DNA of 57,695 nt from positions 1 to 57,695 of the forward strand of contig NZ_JHXV01000030.1 in assembly GCF_000621625.1 (NCBI RefSeq). Direction: 5' to 3'. Position 1 is the stretch's first letter. Each line of letters starts with the position of its first letter. Below are positions 7,670-16,058 of this stretch, piece by piece. Under the pieces are notes generated by a model. It was not told the DNA's origin, ran no database searches, and saw only the letters and a list, made by a program, of their open reading frames with translations. A program made the translations under genes and the position numbers. Origin of the DNA: Crocinitomix catalasitica ATCC 23190. Lineage in GTDB: Bacteria; Bacteroidota; Bacteroidia; Flavobacteriales_D; Crocinitomicaceae.

Positions 7670-7757
7670 GACTCGAGACTTTTAATCAAAAACGTGCTAT
7701 TTTTATGGTTTCTGAGGAAATTTATTATAGTCGAAATCAGGTTAGTAGAATAAAATC

Positions 7758-8969
7758 ATGAAAATATTACACACCGCAGACTGGCATTTGGGACATCGTT
7801 TACACGAACAATCTCAACAAGAAGAACAAGCCGCTTTTTTAAATTGGTTGCATCAATATATAGATGCGGCGGGAATTGATATTTTAATGGTTTCGGGGGA
7901 TGTTTTTGATACTGGCGTACCTTCTACACAAAGTCAGCGCTTGTATTATGATTTTTTAATTAACCTGCGGAATACGAATTGTAAACATATTGTAATTACC
8001 GGGGGGAATCACGATGCGCCTGGCACTTTAAATGCACCTAAAGATTTATTGGCGGCCTTATCCATTCATGTGGTTGGTAAGGCGCCAGAAGAGGTGGCGG
8101 ATGAGGTTTTTGATTTTGAGGTGAACGGCGAAAAGGTTGTTATTGGCGCTGTGCCTTATTTACGTGATCAGGATATTAGAAAGGCGGTTGCTGGGGAGTC
8201 GTTCGAAGAAATAGGCGAGCGGTATAAACAGGCATTGGTCAATCATTATACGGATGTGGCCAATTATATCGAGCAAAATTATTCTGCTGAAATTCCAGCT
8301 ATTGGAATGGGGCATTTATTTGCCATTGGCGGTTCAACCTCTGACAGTGAGCAAACCATTTATGTGGGGAATTTAGGGGATATTGGCGCGGATGATTTTC
8401 CTAAACGATTTGATTATTTGGCTTTGGGTCATTTACACCGTCCGCAGAGTATTGGTGGGAACGACATGATTCGTTATTCGGGTTCACCAAATATTTTAAG
8501 TTTTAGTGAGGTTGGGTACGAAAAGCAAGTCTTGGTTTTGCATATTAACGATCAAAAGATAACGGAAGTTGAAAAGGTTTTGATTCCTAAATTCCGGTCA
8601 TTAATTCGTTTGAGTGGCCCTTTGGATGAGGTGATTGAACAATTGAATGAAATAGATAAAATAACACATCAATTCGTGCCCTGGGTGGAGGTGCAACTCA
8701 CAGAAGATACAGTGGGATTAGGTTTTTCATCCATCAATAAAGCGGCAGAGGATTTGAATTTGGAGGTTTTAAAAGTTACCTTAAAACAGGCGGCTGAGCG
8801 CATTGGAATTGATACGAATGCCGAAGCGGTTGATTTAAAAGAATTGTCGCCAATGGCTGTTTTTAAAATGAAATGTGAAGAAGAGGAATTCGATTTGAAC
8901 GAGAACCAAGAGATTTATGATGCTTTTTGTGAAGCTTTGGATTTAGCTAAAGGTGGAGGGGAAGCATGA
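7758..8969 (+). CDS. sbcD: Exonuclease subunit SbcD (Mre11-type nuclease)
   Basis: The protein has 403 residues, the usual SbcD length. The metal-binding phosphoesterase motifs are in order: TADWHLG (D8, H10), SGDVFD (D48), GGNHD (N84, H85), a conserved GMGHLF His near 190 and LGHLHRP near 221-227. SbcD is the Mn-dependent nuclease of the SbcCD complex, which cuts hairpins and processes DNA ends in the cytoplasm. The stop overlaps the sbcC start by 4 bases (ATGA), so the two are translationally coupled. It is relevant here that large palindromes, its known substrates, lie just upstream (3.8-5.6 kb). Confidence 0.95.
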   Translation: MKILHTADWHLGHRLHEQSQQEEQAAFLNWLHQYIDAAGIDILMVSGDVFDTGVPSTQSQRLYYDFLINLRNTNCKHIVITGGNHDAPGTLNAPKDLLAALSIHVVGKAPEEVADEVFDFEVNGEKVVIGAVPYLRDQDIRKAVAGESFEEIGERYKQALVNHYTDVANYIEQNYSAEIPAIGMGHLFAIGGSTSDSEQTIYVGNLGDIGADDFPKRFDYLALGHLHRPQSIGGNDMIRYSGSPNILSFSEVGYEKQVLVLHINDQKITEVEKVLIPKFRSLIRLSGPLDEVIEQLNEIDKITHQFVPWVEVQLTEDTVGLGFSSINKAAEDLNLEVLKVTLKQAAERIGIDTNAEAVDLKELSPMAVFKMKCEEEEFDLNENQEIYDAFCEALDLAKGGGEA

Positions 8970-11900
8970 AGATTTTAAAGATAGAATTACAAAATATAAA
9001 TTCATTAAAATCAGCGCATCCCATTCTGATTGATTTTGAATCGTCTCATTTTCAAGATGTTGGATTGTATGCGATAACAGGATCGACTGGAGCGGGGAAA
9101 ACAACTATTCTAGATGCGATTACGATTGGTTTATACCACAGTGTTGCACGATTTAATAAAACCAAAGCCAATTTACAAGACGTGGTGAGTTATGGTGCGG
9201 ATGAGGCTTTTGTAAATATTACATTCTTGGCGAATGGTGAACGATACGAAGCCCATTGGAGCATGCGACTGGTTTCAAAACATGGAAAGGTATTGACCAA
9301 CCCAAGTGAAACGGTTCGGTTGAAGAATTTAAGTACGGGTAAAATAATAGCAGAGAAAAAACGTGAGGTTCAATCGGCTATTGAGGAGGTTACCTTATTG
9401 ACATATGACCAGTTTTTACGTTCTGTTCTGCTGGCGCAAGGAGAATTTGCAGCTTTTTTATCTGCCAGTCCTGCGCAAAAAGGAGAATTATTAGAGCAGA
9501 TAACAGGCGAAGAGATTTATAAGAAGATTGGGGAGGTTGTCAATAATAAAATATATGACGAGTCGCGGTTATTGAAAGATATCAAGGCGAAAATAAATGA
9601 TGTTGATTTATTACCAGAAGAACTTCGGTCGACTTTAAACCTTGAGCAAACAGAGATTCAAGACAACCTTAAAACGCATCAGGTTAAAGTTGATAGATAC
9701 AAAGGAATACTTGACTGGTTTAAACAAGAAAAGGCACTCGCAGCCGATCAAATTCAAATCAATCAAAAAGAGGTTGCTTTAAAAGAAGCCGAATTAAAAT
9801 TCGAAGGGAATATAAAAGCGTTGGCGACACATGAAAAAGCTTTGCCTTTCCAAAATTTATTAATTGAAGATGCGCGCTTACAGGAAGATTTGGCGAATAG
9901 GCAAGCGAAGGTTAATGTATTGAAGGACGAATTGGTCAAATTAACAGCTTCCCTAAAAGAGAAAGAAGCCATTCAATTAGCGACTAAAACCAATTTAGAT
10001 AAAGCGGAGCAAGCGATAGAAAAGTGGGATCCAATGCTGACCAAAGTCGGTGAGTTGGATTTATTATTTGTCAATTTAGAGAAGGATAAATTAAAAGAAC
10101 AAGAAGCGCTAAAAACGGTTGTTGACGGCATAAAAGTCAGTGAAGCCAAACGAATAACATTCGTTCAGAAAAAAGAGAATTTAAAAGAAGAGATCGCGCG
10201 ATTAAGCAAGGCGATTCAATCGAATGAGAACTTGCCGAAAGTGGAAGGTGAACTCAGCAATTTAAATCGCGACTTATCAGCAAGAGACAATCGGGCTGAG
10301 CGAATGGCTTTGTTATTAAAGCAAGAAAAAGAGCGAGCAGCGCAATTAAATGCCTTAACAGAGCATATTGAGAAATTAAAAAAAGCGATTCAACCTAAAG
10401 TTGATGAAATAGCGAAACAAGAAGCCGCATTAGTGGTTTTAAATAAGAGAATAGAATCGTTAGGACTAAAACAATTATTGGTCTTAAATGATACATTGAA
10501 TGCGCAAGGGCAAACCTTAGAAAAAGGGAAAGAACTTGCTACCAAGCGTAAAGAAAAGGCTGTAAAGGTTGAGACAATCAAGGACAGCATTCAAGTTTTA
10601 AAAGATCAAGTTAAACTAGGCACCGAAGAAAAAGAAGCTGCGGAACCACATTATAAGTCTGCCGAGACCGCTGTTGCGGATACAGAGCGCATTGTTCAGC
10701 TAGAGCGACAAGTCAAAAATCTAACAGAAGAGCGTAAAAAACTAGTTGAAGGAGAACCTTGTGCCTTGTGCGGATCAAAAGATCATCCTTTGGTTGAGCA
10801 TTATAATGCTGTTGCAGTTGATCAATCTATTAAAGATTTAGCAACAAGAAAAAAGACCTTAGAAAGTTGGCGAAAAACTGTCGACGACATAAAAATTAAA
10901 CTGAATAGTGTCAATACCCAATTGACTGAAAAGACGAAGGTTTTTAAAGAAGAACAGGCGCTTTTATTCGACTTAGAAAACCAATACAAACAATTAGGCT
11001 TAACCATCAACTGGACGGAGTTAGCGTTGTTAGAAAAGGAATTTAAGACGATTCAACTGGCGATTCAAACGAATAAAGAAAAAATTGCTGCCGTACAAGA
11101 ATTGCAAATCGAGCAAAGTCAATTGTCCAAGTCAATTCAAGCTGAAAAAGAGAAACTGGCATTGTCGAACAATCAATTGACAGAATCGACGGCGACTTTT
11201 GCGAATCATACAACGGAACAAACAAAGACAATTGCTGAATTGAATAGTTTACAGCAAACGCATAAGGAGTTCGCTATTCAATTGGACGACCAGTTTAAAG
11301 CATTGCATGTGTCAATACCTGAAGTTGGTTTGAGTAAAGACTTCATCAACCAATTGGAAAAAGAAATTCAAGCTTTCAATGCCAATAAGAAAAAGGTGGA
11401 TGGACTTTTAAATGACATAGAGGTCAACGAAAAGGACATTCAAACACTCGATCAACAAGGTAAAGAGAATGAAGCCTTGCGTATAAAATTAAAAGCAGCA
11501 TTTGAAAAATTAGAGAAAGAATGTTTGGTCAATCGTGAAGAAAGGAAAACATTATTGCGACTTGACATAACTGTAGAATTCAAGAAAAACGCTTTAAAAA
11601 ACGACTTGAATTCAGTGAAAAAAGCATTTGAGGAAGCGGTACAAACTTTGCAAAAAGTTCAAGCTGACGCACAAAAAATGCAGAATGAAAAAGCGATTCA
11701 TGCCAATGAAATAGAAAAAGCAAAGGCATCGTTTGATAAAATTCAATTGACCTTACAAGAGAAGTTAGCTGCAAGCGAATTCGATTTAATCACACAAGTA
11801 AAAGCGGCCTTATTAAGTGAAGAAGATTTTAAACGATTCGATAATTTAAAAGATCAATTAAGTGCACAGAAAGTACAGTTAGAGACTTTAAAAGAAAAAC

Positions 11901-12619
11901 ACAAGATTGGCGTTGGGGAATTGGATAAAACCAAAACCTTTGAAATCAGTCTTGAAGCAGCCGAAAAAGAATTTGCAACCCTCGATGAGGTCCGTGAGAC
12001 GTGGCATACGCGACTAGGTGTGATTCATGAAATGTTTAGAAAAGATCTCGAGATTAAGGATCGGAATAAGGAAGTCGTGACAGAAATTGAGACACAAGAA
12101 AAGGTGTTAAAAAAGTGGAGTGACTTAATGCGTTTATTGGGAGGAGCTAAACATGCATTTAATACCTATGTTCAACGATTGACATTAAAGAATTTAATTC
12201 AATTGGCAAATGTTCATCTAGGAAAATTGAACCCAAGATATTCGTTGCGTTTGAACGATACCTATAAACCTGGAGAGGAATTAAATTTCATGTTGGTGGA
12301 TCATTATCAAACCAACCAAATGCGATTGGTTGATACATCGAGTGGGGGAGAGAAATTCTTGATCAGTTTATCCTTAGCGCTTGGCTTATCTGATTTGGCA
12401 AGTCACAATGTTTCGATTGGTTCGCTATTTATTGATGAAGGTTTTGGTACCCTTGATAACAATACGTTAGAATTGGTGATTAGTACCTTAGAGACCTTAA
12501 AATCGCAAGGTAAAATGATTGGAATTATCAGTCATGTTGAGAACTTAAAAGAGCGCATTCCTACCCAAATAAAAGTGTTGAAAAAAAGCAATGGAATTAG
12601 TCAAATAGAAATTGTATAA
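8966..12619 (+). CDS. sbcC: SbcC ATPase subunit (Rad50-like SMC protein)
   Basis: The protein has 1217 residues. A Walker A GSTGAGKTT lies at about 39-47. It is followed by a long Lys/Glu/Gln-rich coiled coil interrupted by a zinc hook CALC (Cys599, Cys602), and then the ABC signature SSGGEKFLISLSLALG at about 1124-1140 and Walker B LFIDEGFGTLD near 1154. The order is that of SbcC/Rad50: two half-ATPase heads joined by a hooked coiled coil. With SbcD it forms the SbcCD nuclease. Length and motifs are complete. It is the second gene of the sbcDC operon. Confidence 0.95.
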   Translation: MKILKIELQNINSLKSAHPILIDFESSHFQDVGLYAITGSTGAGKTTILDAITIGLYHSVARFNKTKANLQDVVSYGADEAFVNITFLANGERYEAHWSMRLVSKHGKVLTNPSETVRLKNLSTGKIIAEKKREVQSAIEEVTLLTYDQFLRSVLLAQGEFAAFLSASPAQKGELLEQITGEEIYKKIGEVVNNKIYDESRLLKDIKAKINDVDLLPEELRSTLNLEQTEIQDNLKTHQVKVDRYKGILDWFKQEKALAADQIQINQKEVALKEAELKFEGNIKALATHEKALPFQNLLIEDARLQEDLANRQAKVNVLKDELVKLTASLKEKEAIQLATKTNLDKAEQAIEKWDPMLTKVGELDLLFVNLEKDKLKEQEALKTVVDGIKVSEAKRITFVQKKENLKEEIARLSKAIQSNENLPKVEGELSNLNRDLSARDNRAERMALLLKQEKERAAQLNALTEHIEKLKKAIQPKVDEIAKQEAALVVLNKRIESLGLKQLLVLNDTLNAQGQTLEKGKELATKRKEKAVKVETIKDSIQVLKDQVKLGTEEKEAAEPHYKSAETAVADTERIVQLERQVKNLTEERKKLVEGEPCALCGSKDHPLVEHYNAVAVDQSIKDLATRKKTLESWRKTVDDIKIKLNSVNTQLTEKTKVFKEEQALLFDLENQYKQLGLTINWTELALLEKEFKTIQLAIQTNKEKIAAVQELQIEQSQLSKSIQAEKEKLALSNNQLTESTATFANHTTEQTKTIAELNSLQQTHKEFAIQLDDQFKALHVSIPEVGLSKDFINQLEKEIQAFNANKKKVDGLLNDIEVNEKDIQTLDQQGKENEALRIKLKAAFEKLEKECLVNREERKTLLRLDITVEFKKNALKNDLNSVKKAFEEAVQTLQKVQADAQKMQNEKAIHANEIEKAKASFDKIQLTLQEKLAASEFDLITQVKAALLSEEDFKRFDNLKDQLSAQKVQLETLKEKHKIGVGELDKTKTFEISLEAAEKEFATLDEVRETWHTRLGVIHEMFRKDLEIKDRNKEVVTEIETQEKVLKKWSDLMRLLGGAKHAFNTYVQRLTLKNLIQLANVHLGKLNPRYSLRLNDTYKPGEELNFMLVDHYQTNQMRLVDTSSGGEKFLISLSLALGLSDLASHNVSIGSLFIDEGFGTLDNNTLELVISTLETLKSQGKMIGIISHVENLKERIPTQIKVLKKSNGISQIEIV

Positions 12620-12659
12620 ATGATTTGGAATTTAAATTTTTTACTTAAATTTCGTCTCT

Positions 12660-13259
12660 ATGAAAATAATAGTAATTTTACTTGTTGTCGTTGCAATTGG
12701 CGGATTGTTTGTGCGTTACGCGAAGAACAAAAATGCTAAAAAACGCAAGTTCTATAAAGATTTTGGCATACGTCATGGATTAGTATATTCTGAAGTCAAG
12801 GGATTTTTAACAGTAATGAGTACTTTAAAAGGACCTGTTAAAGGTGTTGATGTATTAATCAAGGAACAAATTTCGGGTAAAGGAAAGGGAAGTTATGTTG
12901 CTATTGAAATCATCATTGATATTCCTGAATCGGATTTTAACTTTACCATTTCAAGAGAAGATATATTGAGCAAGGTTGGCAGTGTTTTAGGGTATAAAGA
13001 TATTCAAATTGGGGTTGAAGCAATTGACAAGAAATTTCATTTCATGAGTGATGATGAGGTAAAGTTTAAAGCCATATTGAATTATAATTTACAACAGGAA
13101 CTGAAAAGTATCCTCAAAAATTTAAACGGAACCATTCAATTAAAAGACAAGCGGTTCATCTATAAAATGCGGTCTGAATGGTTTAATCAGAAAAAATGGG
13201 ATGAATTGGATCGCGTTTTGAAGTTTATGATGATAATTGCAAGAGAAATAAAGCTTTAA
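12660..13259 (+). CDS. Hypothetical protein with N-terminal membrane anchor
   Basis: The protein has 199 residues. Residues 1-20 are strongly hydrophobic (MKIIVILLVVVAIGGLFVRY), followed by a basic stretch (KNKNAKKRKF), so the protein is inner-membrane-anchored with the remainder in the cytoplasm by the positive-inside rule. The soluble domain is mixed alpha/beta with no recognised motif. It starts 40 bases after sbcC on the same strand and may be cotranscribed. Role unknown. Confidence 0.6.
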   Translation: MKIIVILLVVVAIGGLFVRYAKNKNAKKRKFYKDFGIRHGLVYSEVKGFLTVMSTLKGPVKGVDVLIKEQISGKGKGSYVAIEIIIDIPESDFNFTISREDILSKVGSVLGYKDIQIGVEAIDKKFHFMSDDEVKFKAILNYNLQQELKSILKNLNGTIQLKDKRFIYKMRSEWFNQKKWDELDRVLKFMMIIAREIKL

Positions 13260-13294
13260 GTGGCATATTAATACTGTAATAGATGACTTTAAGT

Positions 13295-13348
13295 GGGGAG
13301 TAAATATTAAAGAGGTGATCTTATTTTAGTATTTGCTCCCAATTTTTT
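13295..13348 (+). terminator. Probable terminator
   Basis: GGGAGTAAATA (13296-13306) pairs with TATTTGCTCCC (13330-13340), with one G-T wobble and a 23-nt loop. A T-run follows at 13343-13348. It closes the unit containing the gene at 12660-13259. Confidence 0.6.
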
Positions 13349-13442
13349 ATTAACGTTAATGTAATCTTTTCTTGATTTTTACTTTCTGTGTAATCGCTGA
13401 TTCAGCTATACATTTGTATTGTTATATCTAAATGAAAAAAAG

Positions 13443-14978
13443 ATGGCAATACGCGGTACGATGATTAAAAGTGCGACTAAATACGTCTCAATTTTAACAG
13501 AAAAAGCTCCTTCTGTAGGAGCATATGAACAAGAAAAGCAATTGAAAAAACTATTGCAAAAAGCAAAGTCAACAGAGTTTGGCAATAGATATAATTTTTC
13601 TAAAATTTTAAAGTCAGAGAATATATTAGACGCTTATCGTCAAGAAGTACCGGTATTCGATTATCATTTAATGTTCAATAAATATTGGCACAAGACCTTA
13701 AGTGGAGTCGCTGATGTTTCATGGCCAGGAAAAATAGAGAACTTTGCTTTAACTTCTGGAACAACAGGAGCCGCAAGTAAACGCATTCCTGTATCTAAAC
13801 AAATGATACAGTCTATAAAAAAAGTAAGTGTTCGACAATTATTAGGATTGTCTAAGCTGAACCTTCCGAATGACTTCTACGAGAAAGACATTCTATTCTT
13901 AGGCGGAAGTACAACACTTACACAAATAAACGATCAATTTGAAGGTGATTTAAGCGGAATCGTAACAGGTAAAGTTCCCAATTGGATTGCGCCATTTTCC
14001 AAACCAGAAAAAGAAATTAGAGCACTTGAAAATTGGAATGATAAGATTGATGAAATCGTGAAGCGTGCGCCAGAATATGATTTAGGAATTATATGTGGCG
14101 TTCCATCTTGGATGCAGATTTTAATAGAACGAATTGTTGATCATTATGGATTAACATCAATCCATCAAATTTGGCCTAACTTAAAGATTTATGTTCATGG
14201 CGGTGTAAATTTCGAGCCATATATGTCTAAATTCAATCAATTATTCGATTCGAGGGTGATTTACTTGGACACTTACCTATGTTCTGAAGGTTTTTTCGCC
14301 TTCCAATCAGTTGAGTCAGATAGTTTACAACTCTTAACAAAATCGAATGTTTATTTCGAATTCATTCCTTTTAATGACGATCATTTTAACGCAGATGGCG
14401 AATTAATAAATCAAAATAGCTTAACCATTAATGAAGTAGTAGAAGGTGTCGATTATGCCCTACTTGTGTCCACTTCAGCAGGAGCATGGAGGTACTTAAT
14501 TGGTGATACCATTAAATTTACAAACCTAGCGTCACTTAAAATTAAAATCACTGGTCGAACGAAGCACTTTTTGAATCTATGTGGCGAACATTTATCCATT
14601 GATAATATGACAGATGCCTTAACCAAAGTAGCATTCGATCAACATATGGATATTCGCGAATTTGCCGTAATTGGAGCAAAAACGAAGTCTGATAATTTTA
14701 AACATATTTGGTTTTTAGGATGTGATAATTCAGATATCAATAAAGAGCAGGTTCAAGAAGACTTGGATTATGCTTTATGTCAATTGAATATGGATTATAT
14801 GATTGAGCGAAAATTTGCATTGGCTGAAGTTGAAATTAAAACAATACCGAACAAAGTCTTTTATGACTTCATGAAGATTAAAGATAAATACGGAGCTCAA
14901 CATAAATTCCCACGTGTACTGAAAGGTAGATTAGCAGACGATTGGGTTTTGTATTTACAGCATTTGCAACTTATCTAG
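13443..14978 (+). CDS. GH3 family acyl-adenylating protein
   Basis: The protein has 511 residues from the ATG at 13443 (MAIRGTMIKSATKYV). A TTG 24 bases earlier is less likely, because the family starts at this point. The ANL/GH3 motifs are visible: LTSGTTGAASKRIPVS (nucleotide-binding loop) at about 109-124, CSEGFFAFQ, WRYLIGDTI and GRTKHFLNLCGEHLS towards the C-terminus. Plant GH3 proteins adenylate a small carboxylic acid and conjugate it to an amino acid. Bacterial members are widespread in Bacteroidota, but their substrates are not established. It stands alone between unrelated genes, so context gives no clue. Confidence 0.88.
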   Translation: MAIRGTMIKSATKYVSILTEKAPSVGAYEQEKQLKKLLQKAKSTEFGNRYNFSKILKSENILDAYRQEVPVFDYHLMFNKYWHKTLSGVADVSWPGKIENFALTSGTTGAASKRIPVSKQMIQSIKKVSVRQLLGLSKLNLPNDFYEKDILFLGGSTTLTQINDQFEGDLSGIVTGKVPNWIAPFSKPEKEIRALENWNDKIDEIVKRAPEYDLGIICGVPSWMQILIERIVDHYGLTSIHQIWPNLKIYVHGGVNFEPYMSKFNQLFDSRVIYLDTYLCSEGFFAFQSVESDSLQLLTKSNVYFEFIPFNDDHFNADGELINQNSLTINEVVEGVDYALLVSTSAGAWRYLIGDTIKFTNLASLKIKITGRTKHFLNLCGEHLSIDNMTDALTKVAFDQHMDIREFAVIGAKTKSDNFKHIWFLGCDNSDINKEQVQEDLDYALCQLNMDYMIERKFALAEVEIKTIPNKVFYDFMKIKDKYGAQHKFPRVLKGRLADDWVLYLQHLQLI

Positions 14979-15071
14979 TTCAATCGGAGTAAATTAAGAT
15001 TCAACTAATTGCATAGGGGGGATCATTTTTTTTACTATTTTTAGGACATTATAATATTTAAATGTTTTGGA

Positions 15072-15500
15072 ATGAAAAGAATTGCATTTGTTGGATTTTT
15101 AGCGCTCGTATTGTTTTCTTGTAATAAAAATCAGAAAGCTTCTAAAAAATTGGATGGCACTTGGGATGCAAGCAAAATCACTTTGTCTATAGAAACAGGA
15201 GGAGGTGAGGTCTCATTTGATGCATTGGCTATTGATCCGGATGCTTACGGAATTCTTAGTTTTACGAATTGTAATCTGAAATCAGGAGATTTTTGTGAAG
15301 CTTCTGTTGATATAAAAATAGCGGACAATCATGTCAATTCAAATAGTGAATATCGTGTTATAGATGACGGGACAATTTTAGTTGTAAAAGATTCTACAGG
15401 ACTGAATAATATTGAAATTCAAGAACTCAATGATGATTTTTGTAAATTGTATTGGATTAGAGATGAAGGAAAAATCACATTAGAGCTTGAAAAGAGGTAG
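15072..15500 (+). CDS. Small lipocalin-like lipoprotein, paralog 1
   Basis: The protein has 142 residues. The signal peptide ends in the lipobox LFSC (Cys at about 17), followed by NKNQKASKKLDGTWDASK. The KKLDGTWDA opening and later C-K/S-x-x-D-F-C pair are shared with the next gene. The fold is probably a small beta-barrel of the lipocalin-like type, with two internal Cys (near 75 and 82) that may form a disulfide. It is presumably anchored in the outer membrane. Function unknown. It is a tandem duplicate of the following gene. Confidence 0.7.
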   Translation: MKRIAFVGFLALVLFSCNKNQKASKKLDGTWDASKITLSIETGGGEVSFDALAIDPDAYGILSFTNCNLKSGDFCEASVDIKIADNHVNSNSEYRVIDDGTILVVKDSTGLNNIEIQELNDDFCKLYWIRDEGKITLELEKR

Positions 15501-15570
15501 TTAAAAAAAATTAGAAAGAATTGGATATTAAAGAATAATAGCCATCTTTACATTTAAAAAAATTACGAAA

Positions 15571-16008
15571 ATGAAAAAAATATTAATGATTGCAGTATTA
15601 GGTTTAATTGCCTTTTCATGTAATAAAGATCAAAAGGCTGTAAAACAATTAGACGGTCAATGGGATGCACAGTTTTTTTATACAATTTTGGATGATGTAA
15701 AATCTGATAATTTAGTAGACCCTACAACGACTGAAGGATCTTTTAGTATGAGTTTTACAACTTGTAAATTGAAGAAAGACGAATTTTGTTCATTAACGAT
15801 TACAGACAATGTTAGTGAAGAAGAAGAATCATTAACAGGGAGTTGGTTGTACAGAACTTCAGGAGATGGTGCGTATTTAGAATTGAAAAAAGCAGATAAA
15901 CCTTTTATTCACAAACTTGAAATAGTAGAAAGAACGAAGGTTAATTTGAAAGTTATATGGGATATAACGGATGATTTAACGTTAGACATTCAATTAAAGA
16001 AACAATAG
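15571..16008 (+). CDS. Small lipocalin-like lipoprotein, paralog 2
   Basis: The protein has 145 residues. The lipobox is FSC in LIAFSCNKDQKAVKQLDGQW. It shares the layout of its upstream neighbour: lipobox, K-x-LDG-x-WDA, a TTCKLKKDEFC segment matching TNCNLKSGDFC, and a C-terminal (L/I)-x-L-(E/K)-K. The two genes are 70 bases apart on the same strand and clearly paralogous, though well diverged. It probably sits in the outer membrane. A terminator follows directly. Confidence 0.7.
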   Translation: MKKILMIAVLGLIAFSCNKDQKAVKQLDGQWDAQFFYTILDDVKSDNLVDPTTTEGSFSMSFTTCKLKKDEFCSLTITDNVSEEEESLTGSWLYRTSGDGAYLELKKADKPFIHKLEIVERTKVNLKVIWDITDDLTLDIQLKKQ

Positions 16009-16028
16009 ATTTCACTTGAAATTAATGA

Positions 16029-16058
16029 AAAGCCAGTATGAAAATACTGGCTTTTTTT
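16029..16058. terminator. Bidirectional terminator between convergent genes
   Basis: An 11-bp perfect stem AAAGCCAGTAT / ATACTGGCTTT with a 4-nt loop and a T-run on the plus side. It serves the lipoprotein pair and touches the stop of the convergent cyclase gene at 16057. Confidence 0.85.
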
